Shown one piece after another: positions 50,282 through 57,491 of a stretch of 64,000 bases of DNA (positions within the stretch are counted from its first letter, which is position 1; each line of letters begins with the position of its first letter). Below the pieces are notes generated by a model, which was not told where the DNA came from, did not search any database, and saw only the letters and a program-made list of their open reading frames with translations. Location: the NCBI RefSeq assembly GCF_003121295.1, contig NZ_PHNC01000029.1, forward strand, positions 310,001 through 374,000. The letters run 5' to 3'. Both the position numbers and the translations under genes were made by a program. The stretch is from Streptomyces orinoci. Its GTDB lineage: Bacteria > Actinomycetota > Actinomycetes > Streptomycetales > Streptomycetaceae.

Positions 50282-50767
50282 TTGTCCAGCCGTATGCGCG
50301 TGCGGAGGGGGTTCACCACCGTCCGTATCCCGCGTCAACGTGGGCGCACCACTGCGCCGTTCGTGGTGGTGGTGCCTGAACGGTCCTCGCTGCTGTGGGG
50401 GCTGCTGGGTTTCCTCGGCGGGGCGGTGTGGGCCCGTCGCCGGGGTTTCGTCCCGCTCGTTCTCGCCTTGCTCGCCCTGGTCGGCACGGCGCTGCTGCAC
50501 ACCGTGGCGCCGTGGTCCGGCTTCTTTCTCGCTGCGCTGGCCGCCGTGCCGATGGTGTGGCTGGTGGTCGTCCAGCAGCGGCATCCGGCCGCCCGCCGCT
50601 CGGTGTTGGGGTGGCGTCTGGCTCTGGCCCTGCTGGCGACATCCGTCCTGGCCTGGCTGGCGCTGGCCGTCTGTTTCGGGCCGCTCGCCGAGCCGCTGGG
50701 CCTGTGGCTGCTGGCCACCGCCCTTGCCGCGCAGGCCGCTTGGCTTCTCGTCCGCCGCCCGCACTGA
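50282..50767 (+). CDS. Spd-like four-TM membrane protein
   Basis: A 161-residue protein begins at TTG 50282, chosen because GGGAGG ends seven bases before it. After a basic start (SSRMRVRRGFTTVRIPRQRG) come four to five hydrophobic segments (LLWGLLGFLGGAVW, FVPLVLALLALVGTALL, GFFLAALAAVPMVWLVVV, LALALLATSVLAWLALAVCF, LWLLATALAAQAAWLL). It lies just before tra-proximal genes, as Spd proteins do. Confidence 0.6.
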   Translation: MSSRMRVRRGFTTVRIPRQRGRTTAPFVVVVPERSSLLWGLLGFLGGAVWARRRGFVPLVLALLALVGTALLHTVAPWSGFFLAALAAVPMVWLVVVQQRHPAARRSVLGWRLALALLATSVLAWLALAVCFGPLAEPLGLWLLATALAAQAAWLLVRRPH

Positions 50768-50780
50768 CCAAGGAGAGTCC

Positions 50781-51296
50781 ATGTCCCCTCAGGACAACGG
50801 TGTTCGGTTCGCCAAGGGCAACGGCACCAAGGTCAACAGCAAGACACTGTTCGCACCCGGCATCACGCTCAACGTCAACTCCGGCAACCGCAACAGCGGC
50901 GGCGGCTCGATGGGCGCCGCTCACGGGGGCCGTCCGCACGCCGAAGCGCTGCTTCCCGCCCCGGAGTTCACCTCCCCGGCTCAGGTGCGGCACTACTGCA
51001 ACAGCCTGCGGGCCGCGGCTGTCACCTTGTCCATTGAGGTGGCCATGGGCGCGGAAATCCTCAAGGGCGTCCTCGGTGCGGTGCCCGACCCGGAAGGCCG
51101 CATCGGTGGGTCCCGCATGCGTGCCGCGAAGGTCAGCCGCAAGCTCCAGAAGTGCGCGGACGCGCTGAGGGACGCGGCGAAGAACGCGGCGGCCACCTAC
51201 GCCCTGTTCCAGCAGCAGTACGAGGAGGAGATCAACCGTGTCCGCCACCGTGCCCGGCGCCCGCACGCGCCGCGCATGGACTGGGCCCAGCAGTAG
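50781..51296 (+). CDS. AICE protein preceding tra
   Basis: This 171-residue soluble protein (ATG with AAGGAGAG) starts with a Gly/Asn-rich flexible part (VNSKTLFAPGITLNVNSGNR) and continues as a helical domain (ALRDAAKNAAATYALFQQQY) with a basic end. It is encoded 12 bp before tra and probably co-translated. The family is unknown to me; position suggests an accessory of the translocase. Confidence 0.6.
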   Translation: MSPQDNGVRFAKGNGTKVNSKTLFAPGITLNVNSGNRNSGGGSMGAAHGGRPHAEALLPAPEFTSPAQVRHYCNSLRAAAVTLSIEVAMGAEILKGVLGAVPDPEGRIGGSRMRAAKVSRKLQKCADALRDAAKNAAATYALFQQQYEEEINRVRHRARRPHAPRMDWAQQ

Positions 51297-51308
51297 GGAG
51301 GCTCGGTG

Positions 51309-53336
51309 ATGAGCGAGCGCAACGCCGTTGAGCAGCAGTACGAGGAACAGCTCCGGGGCCCTTCCGGCTCCTCCGGGGCCACCAGTTATGTGCTCCACCG
51401 GGCCAAGCCCCACCTGCCGCCCTGGTGCGGTGTTGCGGCCACCGGTCTGGCCGGGGTGTTCGGCCATGCGCGGTGGGCCAACAGCGCGGCGGCGGGCGTC
51501 GGTCTGACCCTGGCCTCTGTCGCGCTGACCGGGGTGACCTGGTGGGCGGGCAAGGCGGGCAGTCAGCAGCGCCGTCTGCACTCCGCCATCACCGTGGCCG
51601 CCGCCACTTCGTGGTGCACCGCCGCCTGCCTGGCCGGACCGGCCACCGGCCCGTTGCCGGACTTGTACCTGATGGGCGGCCCGGCCGTGGCCTTGTCCTG
51701 GAACGTCCGTGTGGTCATGCGCCGCAACCCCGACGCGGCAGGCCACGGCTCGGACAGCGGGTTGCTGGAGAAGGTGGGGCTGGCCCGGGCGCAGATCGGC
51801 GCGGCCAAGGTCGAGCCCAACCGCGTCACCGCACCGGTCACTTTGGAGGCCGGCAGGCAGACCAACAACGATGTGACCAAGAGCCTGCCGTTGATCGCAT
51901 CCGCGCTGGACCTGCCGGCCACCGCCATCCGCTACACGCCCAATCCGGCGTCGGCTCGGCGCGGTGAGCTGGTCATCGTGCCAGAAGACATGCTGGCCGA
52001 GGTCATCGAGTGGGAAGGGCCCTCCCGGCTGGGCGGATCGATTGCGGAACCGCTGGTCATCGGGCGTTACGACGATGGATCGCCGCTTCGCCTCTGGCTC
52101 CCCGGTGACCCGGAAGCCGGGCGTAACTCCACTCACCTGCTGATCGCGGGTGTGTCCGGCTCCGGCAAGGGTGACACCGCGCTCAACGTGCTGACGGAGA
52201 TCCTGTCTCGTCAGGACGTGGTGGTGTGGATGTCCGACCCGAAGGCGTTCCAGGACTTCGCCCCGCTCAGGCCGGGCCTGGACTGGGCCGTTGAGGGCGG
52301 CACCGGCACGGAAGTCATGGTGGAGGCCGTCAAGGCAGCCATTCCGGCGCGCACGCGCTGGCTGGGTGCCCACAGCTACCGCCAGTGGGTCCGTGAGGCG
52401 GCCGAGACCCAGACCAGCCGGGATCACACCTGCCGCCCCGATGGGCAGCCCTGTGGCTGCCCGGGGATGCCGTTCCTGGTGGCGTGGATGGAGGAGGGGG
52501 CCAACACCCTCCGGGCGCTGGGCGACGATGCGTTCACCGGTATCGCCCAGGAAGCCCGCTCGGCGGGTATCGCGCTGGTGGTCTCCCTTCAGCGGCCGTC
52601 GTACGACCAGATGTCCACCAGCACCCGCGCATCGCTGCCGTCCGTGATCGCGCTGGGCTGCGACCCGCGCGACGAGGGGTTCTCTCTGCCGGAGGCGGTG
52701 CTGGACGCGGGCGCCCATCCCGGCGCGTGGGGCAACCGGCGGCCCGGCTACTGCTACCTGGTCAGCCCCGGGGTCCCTGACGACCGCTACCCCTCCCCGG
52801 GCCGGACCTGGCACTTCTCCTCCCGGGCTATCTCCGCCATGGAAGTGCTGGCCTCCTGGGCCCAGCGCAACGGCGCCAGTGCCGGGCCCGTCACCGCCCA
52901 GGCGGCCGCCGGCGTCGCCGGGCAGCTCTACACCGGCCGGGCGGCCCCCGGCACCCCGGCGGCGGCACCGGCCACCGCGGAGGAGGACGACATGGACCAC
53001 GGGCTTCTGGTGGACCCCGAGGACGCAGACCTTGACCCGGAAGCCGAGCTGCCGGAGTGCGAGCCGGGTGACGACGCCCCCCTGTTCGGTCGGGAAACGG
53101 GCCGGAAGCCGTCCCCGGAGGAGGCACGGCGCCTGTTCGCCAAGGCGCTGGAGGAGTTCGAGACCGAGGGCCGGATGGTGGTGGGTCCGAAGGACTTCAC
53201 CGACTGGTGTGACGCCCACGGCTACAGCCGCCCCTGGGTCTCCGAACGGCTCAAGGAAGCCGCCCTTGAGGGGCGCCTGGAACCGACCAGCAAAACCGGC
53301 CGCTGGCGCATCGTCCCGGCTCTCGCCGACGCCTGA
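51309..53336 (+). CDS. traB: TraB/FtsK-type conjugative DNA translocase
   Basis: The 675-residue protein has about four membrane segments (residues 40-140), an FtsK/SpoIIIE motor and a C-terminal winged helix. Walker A is GVSGSGKGD near 281 and Walker B is FLVAWMEEGAN near 388; SLQRPSYDQMSTSTRASLPS is a typical late motor motif. The last 70 residues (RRLFAKALEEFETEGRMVVG, RPWVSERLKEAALEGRLEPT) form the wHTH that in TraB proteins recognises 8-bp repeats at clt. GGGAGG fits ATG 51309 better than GTG 51306. A cluster of CCTGACAC repeats starts at its stop codon. Confidence 0.92.
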   Translation: MSERNAVEQQYEEQLRGPSGSSGATSYVLHRAKPHLPPWCGVAATGLAGVFGHARWANSAAAGVGLTLASVALTGVTWWAGKAGSQQRRLHSAITVAAATSWCTAACLAGPATGPLPDLYLMGGPAVALSWNVRVVMRRNPDAAGHGSDSGLLEKVGLARAQIGAAKVEPNRVTAPVTLEAGRQTNNDVTKSLPLIASALDLPATAIRYTPNPASARRGELVIVPEDMLAEVIEWEGPSRLGGSIAEPLVIGRYDDGSPLRLWLPGDPEAGRNSTHLLIAGVSGSGKGDTALNVLTEILSRQDVVVWMSDPKAFQDFAPLRPGLDWAVEGGTGTEVMVEAVKAAIPARTRWLGAHSYRQWVREAAETQTSRDHTCRPDGQPCGCPGMPFLVAWMEEGANTLRALGDDAFTGIAQEARSAGIALVVSLQRPSYDQMSTSTRASLPSVIALGCDPRDEGFSLPEAVLDAGAHPGAWGNRRPGYCYLVSPGVPDDRYPSPGRTWHFSSRAISAMEVLASWAQRNGASAGPVTAQAAAGVAGQLYTGRAAPGTPAAAPATAEEDDMDHGLLVDPEDADLDPEAELPECEPGDDAPLFGRETGRKPSPEEARRLFAKALEEFETEGRMVVGPKDFTDWCDAHGYSRPWVSERLKEAALEGRLEPTSKTGRWRIVPALADA

Positions 53337-53443
53337 CACTTCCTGACAGTCACGACCGCCTGACACCCAAACCCCTAGGCAGACGCGCTGTCACGCGGCC
53401 CTGACACCGCCCGCTGACGCCACCTGACACCTACGCCTGACAC
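53332..53443. repeat. clt: clt-like cluster of CCTGACAC repeats
   Basis: Five perfect CCTGACAC octamers begin at 53332, 53359, 53400, 53423 and 53436. Two near matches are at 53342 (CCTGACAG) and 53413 (GCTGACGC). All point the same way, and the first contains the traB stop codon. This is the expected layout of a TraB recognition (clt) locus. Alternatively the repeats could be replication iterons. Confidence 0.7.
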
Positions 53444-53504
53444 CTGCGCGGGCCCGCGCCACCTTCCTGGTGCGGGCCCGCCGCCTATCTCCGAGGAGGA
53501 CGGC

Positions 53505-53951
53505 ATGCCCCGCGCCCAGTCGCCCGAGCCCATCGAAGTCCACCACCCGGTACCCCTCCCCCCGCCGCACGCCGCCGCACTCACGCCCGTCCAACCGGGG
53601 GCGCAGCCCGCGGTGCAAAGCGTCCAGCTCCCGGACGGCCGCATCGTCACCGGCTACACCCTCACCCCCACCCCACCGCCCGCGACCGCCCACCAGCCGG
53701 CCGTCTCCCGCACGGCGGTGAACGTCGCCCTCGGCGGTATCGGGTTCGCCGCGGTCTGCGGCGGCCTGCTGCTGCTGGCCTCGTTCCTCGCCGCGCTGGC
53801 TGCCCTCGTGCACCAGCTCATCATCCTGGCCGCCATCGTCTTCGGCGGCTGGATCGCCGCCCAAGTCCTCCACCCTCGCCGCCCCGACAGCGGCGGCACG
53901 GTCGTCAACATCCGCCGCGCCATCTTCAAACGCAACCACTTCCACCACTGA
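53505..53951 (+). CDS. Spd-like small membrane protein after tra
   Basis: This 148-residue protein (ATG with GGAGGA upstream) has a Pro-rich N-terminus, two membrane segments (VNVALGGIGFAAVCGGLLLL, LAALAALVHQLIILAAIVFGGW) and a short basic tail. Position directly after tra and clt fits Spd proteins of Streptomyces conjugative elements. A link to DNA transfer is inference from context. Confidence 0.65.
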   Translation: MPRAQSPEPIEVHHPVPLPPPHAAALTPVQPGAQPAVQSVQLPDGRIVTGYTLTPTPPPATAHQPAVSRTAVNVALGGIGFAAVCGGLLLLASFLAALAALVHQLIILAAIVFGGWIAAQVLHPRRPDSGGTVVNIRRAIFKRNHFHH

Positions 53952-53966
53952 AGGAAGCCAACCCTC

Positions 53967-54269
53967 GTGATCCGACTGCGAATCCACCGCACCACATGGC
54001 CCCGCCATGCGCTGGTGCTCACCGACACGCCCCGCCCCGACTGCCGTCGCTGCGACGGTGACGGAGGCATGACGCACGACTACGGCGACCCCGTGACCGG
54101 CGAGTACGCCGGAACGGACTGGGAGCCCTGCACCTGCTGGAACGAACACCGCCGCTGGATTCTCCTGCCCCTGCCGCGCCCGCCGCGCCGACTCCGCACC
54201 AGCCGCACCCCCGCCGCTGTCTCCGACCCGTGGGCTGCCACCGGGCACAGCGAGGAACCCCCCTTCTGA
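53967..54269 (+). CDS. Small CxxC-type hypothetical protein
   Basis: A 100-residue protein (GTG start, GAAGG upstream) has CRRCDGDGG and, after 20 residues, EPCTCWNEHRRW, which may bind zinc. The C-terminal part ends EEPPF, the same last residues as the SSB encoded next, which could mean docking to the same partner. Function unknown. Confidence 0.6.
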   Translation: MIRLRIHRTTWPRHALVLTDTPRPDCRRCDGDGGMTHDYGDPVTGEYAGTDWEPCTCWNEHRRWILLPLPRPPRRLRTSRTPAAVSDPWAATGHSEEPPF

Positions 54270-54290
54270 CACCAACTCGAAGGAGAACCA

Positions 54291-54737
54291 ATGTCGTTCG
54301 GAGAAACCCCGATCACCGTCATCGGCAACCTGACCGCGGACCCGGAGCTGAAGTTCACCAACTCCGGCCACGCACTGGCGAAGTTCACCCTCGCGGCCAC
54401 CCCGCGCGTCTTCGACCGCGAGAGCAACCAGTGGAAGGACGGCACATCCACCTTCTTCCGCTGCTCCGCCTGGCGCGCCCTCGCCGAGCACATCGCCGGA
54501 AGCCTGGCCAAGGGCTCCCGCGTGGTGGCCTACGGCCGTATCCGCCAGCACAACTGGCAAACCCCCCAGGGCGAGAACCGCTCCATGCTCGCCCTGGAAA
54601 TCGATGACATCGGCGCGTCCCTGCGCTTCACCACCGTCGCCATCGACGGCAAGCACACCACCAGCACCGCCCCGTCCGCCGACACGTGGAACACCGCGGA
54701 CACCTCCACCGAGGCGGGCAACGAGCCGCCGTTCTAG
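54291..54737 (+). CDS. ssb: Single-stranded DNA-binding protein
   Basis: The 148-residue SSB has the OB-fold sequence ITVIGNLTADPELKFTNSGH, then FFRCSAWRALAEHIAGSLAKG and SRVVAYGRIRQHNWQT, and an acidic tail ending NEPPF, the usual docking tip for partner proteins. AAGGAGAACC precedes the ATG. It serves the element's replication together with prim-pol and helicase. A leader shared with the downstream genes begins 4 bp after its stop. Confidence 0.93.
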   Translation: MSFGETPITVIGNLTADPELKFTNSGHALAKFTLAATPRVFDRESNQWKDGTSTFFRCSAWRALAEHIAGSLAKGSRVVAYGRIRQHNWQTPQGENRSMLALEIDDIGASLRFTTVAIDGKHTTSTAPSADTWNTADTSTEAGNEPPF

Positions 54738-54740
54738 ACC

Positions 54741-54820
54741 CGCCCGGGGCGACCGCCCGATCTCGCCAAAGACACACGGTCGCCCCGGCCAACCAGTCGC
54801 TACACGACCTGTTGGAGGCA
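54741..54820 (+). repeat. 80-bp leader repeat, copy 1
   Basis: This segment is 78/80 identical to 56109-56188 and precedes the methyltransferase. It contains a 12-bp-stem hairpin (ccggggcgaccg/cggtcgccccgg) and, next to the ribosome site, ccaac...gttgg. Identity resumes after one extra base and runs through the start codon (ccagcatgaccca). Confidence 0.9.
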
Positions 54821-54826
54821 TCCAGC

Positions 54827-56104
54827 ATGACCCACCGCTCCTTAGCGCTGCCGGAGGGCGGCAACATCAGCTTGTGCACCGGGTCCGGTGCGCTGGACCT
54901 GGCCGTGGAAGCCGTCACCGGTCTGCCCACGGTCATGGTCGCGGAGAAGGACCCGGCCGCCTCTCGGCTGCTGGCCGCCCGCCTGCCCCATGCCCGCAAC
55001 CTGGGCGACATCAAAGCCGTGGACTGGGCGGTCCTGTCCGCCTCGCTGCCGCGTCCGGCGGCGCTGACCGCCGGCTTTCCCTGCCAGGACATTTCCAACG
55101 CCGGGCCTCGGGGAGGGATCGCCGGTGACCGCTCAGGACTGTGGAAACACGTCGCCCACGCCATTCGCCGTCTTCGACCCCGGCTCGTGTTCCTGGAAAA
55201 CGTCGCCGCCATCCGCAGCCGGGGACTCGACGTCGTCGCCGCGGACCTGGCCGCGTGCGGGTATGACGCGCGATGGATGTGCCTACGAGCTTCAGACCCC
55301 GAAATCGGGGCCTGTCACCGGCGGGACCGCTGGTTCGCCCTCGCCTATCCGGCTGCTGAAAACCCCCACCTCCCAACTGGGACGCAACGGCGGACCCCAG
55401 CACCCGGACAAGCGCCGCGCCGGCGGGCACGGGCCCACGCTGGAGGACGAAGTGGTCTTCTTGCTGCCCCCGACGGACGCATGACCCTGCTGCCCACCCC
55501 GGCCGCCGCCGACGGAACCGGCGGACCCGGAACCTCCCCCAAGCGCAAGGGCGGCATGAACCTGCGTACCGCCGTCACCCTGCTGCCCACCCCAGCGGCC
55601 CGCGACTGGAAGTCCGGCGCCTCCAACCTGCTGGAGACCAACTCCCGTCCACTGAACGAAGTGGTGGTCAATCTGCTGCCCACCCCCAAAGCATCGGATG
55701 GCCCGCACGGCGGCCCCAACCAGCGCGACAAAACCGGGAATTACTACCTTCCCGGACAGGCCGTCCGCCTGGACGGGCGGTGGGTGGCCACCAACGGCAC
55801 CGACTACGGGCCCGCCATCCGCCGCTGGGAGGCAGTGCTGGGACGCCCCGCACCCGAACCCACAGAACCTGGGACCAAGGGCAACCGCCGGCTGTCCCCG
55901 GCGTTCGTGGAATGGATGATGGGCGCCGAACCCGGCTGGGTGACCAGCCCGGACCTGGGACTCTCCCGCTCCGACCAGCTCAAAATCCTCGGCAACGGCG
56001 TGGTCATCCACCAGGCCGTCCACGCCTACCGCGCACTGCTCGGCACCCTCGCGCCCGAAACAGCAGGCTCCACCCCGGCCCAACTCGCCCTGGACATCGC
56101 CTAA
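54827..56104 (+). CDS. C5-cytosine DNA methyltransferase with LLPTP repeats
   Basis: The 425-residue enzyme has motif I SLCTGSGALDLAVEAV, catalytic GFPCQDIS (Cys near residue 86), FLENV near 123, a CHRRDRWF motif VIII and a motif X-like LGNGVVIHQA. Between the last two sits a variable target-recognition region with three LLPTPxAxD repeats (near 55486-55500, 55580 and 55672). The usual phenylalanine of motif I (FxG) is Cys. No restriction gene is beside it, so it is an orphan enzyme, perhaps protecting the element from host restriction. It lies between two copies of an 80-bp leader. Confidence 0.9.
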   Translation: MTHRSLALPEGGNISLCTGSGALDLAVEAVTGLPTVMVAEKDPAASRLLAARLPHARNLGDIKAVDWAVLSASLPRPAALTAGFPCQDISNAGPRGGIAGDRSGLWKHVAHAIRRLRPRLVFLENVAAIRSRGLDVVAADLAACGYDARWMCLRASDPEIGACHRRDRWFALAYPAAENPHLPTGTQRRTPAPGQAPRRRARAHAGGRSGLLAAPDGRMTLLPTPAAADGTGGPGTSPKRKGGMNLRTAVTLLPTPAARDWKSGASNLLETNSRPLNEVVVNLLPTPKASDGPHGGPNQRDKTGNYYLPGQAVRLDGRWVATNGTDYGPAIRRWEAVLGRPAPEPTEPGTKGNRRLSPAFVEWMMGAEPGWVTSPDLGLSRSDQLKILGNGVVIHQAVHAYRALLGTLAPETAGSTPAQLALDIA

Positions 56105-56108
56105 AACA

Positions 56109-56188
56109 CGCCCGGGGCGACCGCCCGATCTCGCCAAAGACACGCGGTCGCCCCGGCCAACCAGTCGCTACACGACCCGTTGGAGGCA
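56109..56188 (+). repeat. 80-bp leader repeat, copy 2
   Basis: The twin of 54741-54820, differing at two positions, and it precedes prim-pol. The same hairpin and ccaac...gttgg structure are present. Confidence 0.9.
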
Positions 56189-56193
56189 CCAGC

Positions 56194-57129
56194 ATGACCC
56201 AACACGCCCCCGAACGGCGAGCGTCAACCAGCCAAACGCGGCTGCTTGACGCCGCCCTGCGCGCCGCCCGGAACCGCTGGCACGTCCACCCCCTCCGCCC
56301 CGGCCAGAAGAGCCCTGCCCTGCACGGGGAGCGCACCTGCCCCCGGACCGGCGAATGCCAGGACGGGCACCGTAAGTGGGAAGACCGAGCCACCACCGAC
56401 CCCGCGCGCATCCGCCGCGCCTGGGCCGCCGGCCCGTTCAACATCGGTATCGCCACCGGCCCGTCCAACCTGCTCGTAGTCGATCTGGACGTGCCCAAGG
56501 ACAAGGGCAGTTCGGACGCGCCTGACGGCGCGACATCCTTCAAGGCGCTCTGCGAGCGCGCCGACCACCGCTGGCCCCGCACCTACACGGTGCGGACGCC
56601 CAGCGGCGGTCTCCACCTGTACTTCTGGGTCTGGCTCCCCGAGCGTCTTCCCTGCACCGCCGGCACCCTCGCCCCGCACATCGACACCCGCGCCTGGGGC
56701 GGAAACATCGTCGCCGCAGGCAGTACCACCCCCGAGGGCACCTACACCGTGGTGACGGACCTGCCACCGGCCAGCCTGCCCTACTGGCTGCTGGAACTCC
56801 TGCACACCCCGCCCAAACCCCCTGCCACACCGGCCGCGCCCCGGCTTGTCGCGCCCGGATGTGCCACCCCGCGGGCCAAGGCGGCCCTGGCGCGGGAAAC
56901 GGCCGAGGTGGAGGCAACAGCCGAGGGCGGGCGTAACGCGCGGCTGCTGGCGGGCGCCCGCGCCATGGGCCGGTTCGTCGCCTGGGGCGAAGTCCGGCGA
57001 GATCAGGTGGAGTTGGCGTTTCAGGCGGCGGGTGAGGCGGCCGGGCTGTCTGCGGCCGAGTGCCGCGCCACCATCCGCAGCGCCCTGGACTGGTCCATCC
57101 GCACCTGCCGCCCCAGGGAGGCAGCGTGA
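56194..57129 (+). CDS. Bifunctional DNA primase/polymerase (prim-pol)
   Basis: This 311-residue protein of the archaeo-eukaryotic primase superfamily has VVDLDVPKDKG near residue 96, with the catalytic DxD, and GGLHLYFWVW near 137, with the sxH-type motif. The C-terminus has a PriCT-like helical region. Together with the DUF3631 helicase it forms the replication module of RepPP-type AICEs. ATG 56194 has GGAGGCACC upstream. Its TGA overlaps the next GTG. Confidence 0.88.
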   Translation: MTQHAPERRASTSQTRLLDAALRAARNRWHVHPLRPGQKSPALHGERTCPRTGECQDGHRKWEDRATTDPARIRRAWAAGPFNIGIATGPSNLLVVDLDVPKDKGSSDAPDGATSFKALCERADHRWPRTYTVRTPSGGLHLYFWVWLPERLPCTAGTLAPHIDTRAWGGNIVAAGSTTPEGTYTVVTDLPPASLPYWLLELLHTPPKPPATPAAPRLVAPGCATPRAKAALARETAEVEATAEGGRNARLLAGARAMGRFVAWGEVRRDQVELAFQAAGEAAGLSAAECRATIRSALDWSIRTCRPREAA

Positions 57130-57491
57130 GCGCCACTTCTCCCCGCCCCGCCCCTGAAAAGCCCCTGTGGGGCCCCGGCTCCGCCAACTGCGGCCAGGGG
57201 GCAGCTTCGCCGTGCGACGGAGAAAGGGCCGCCCGTCAGGGCGCCCTTTCAGCTCTTCCCACCGCCTCCCGCGGAACCCCCGCGGCGGCGGGTGACGGTC
57301 GGTGGCCCGTGGCCTGGCTCCACATCCGTGCGCCCAGGGCCGCTATCCCTACCGCCACTTCGATCTGCGCGTGCGGCCGGAGCCGCCACGCTGCGGGCCA
57401 ACGCAGGGTGCTGGCGCTCATCGAAGACCACCAAGCCCACCGCGCCCACTGCCCCCTGCGCACCACCGAGGAAAGGAGGAACGCCGCATGA
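57126..57491 (+). CDS. Small replication-module protein with Cys/His residues
   Basis: A 121-residue protein starts at GTG overlapping the prim-pol TGA. Its C-terminal part WLHIRAPRAAIPTATSICAC, then RVLALIEDHQAHRAHCPLR, contains ACxCG and H-x-x-H...C, a likely metal site. Similar small proteins lie between prim-pol and helicase in other AICEs as I recall. Function unknown. Confidence 0.6.
   Translation: MSATSPRPAPEKPLWGPGSANCGQGAASPCDGERAARQGALSALPTASRGTPAAAGDGRWPVAWLHIRAPRAAIPTATSICACGRSRHAAGQRRVLALIEDHQAHRAHCPLRTTEERRNAA

Noticed and set aside
50313..53366. Minus-strand open frame of 1017 codons opposite traB
   Set aside because: A shadow of traB and its neighbours caused by high third-position GC; no recognisable motif.
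53332..53443. CCTGACAC cluster as a terminator of traB
   Set aside because: The copies are direct repeats and do not form a stable stem; the inverted partner is missing.
54827..56104. Restriction-modification system
   Set aside because: No endonuclease gene or Vsr-like gene is found beside the methyltransferase, so an orphan enzyme is the simpler reading.
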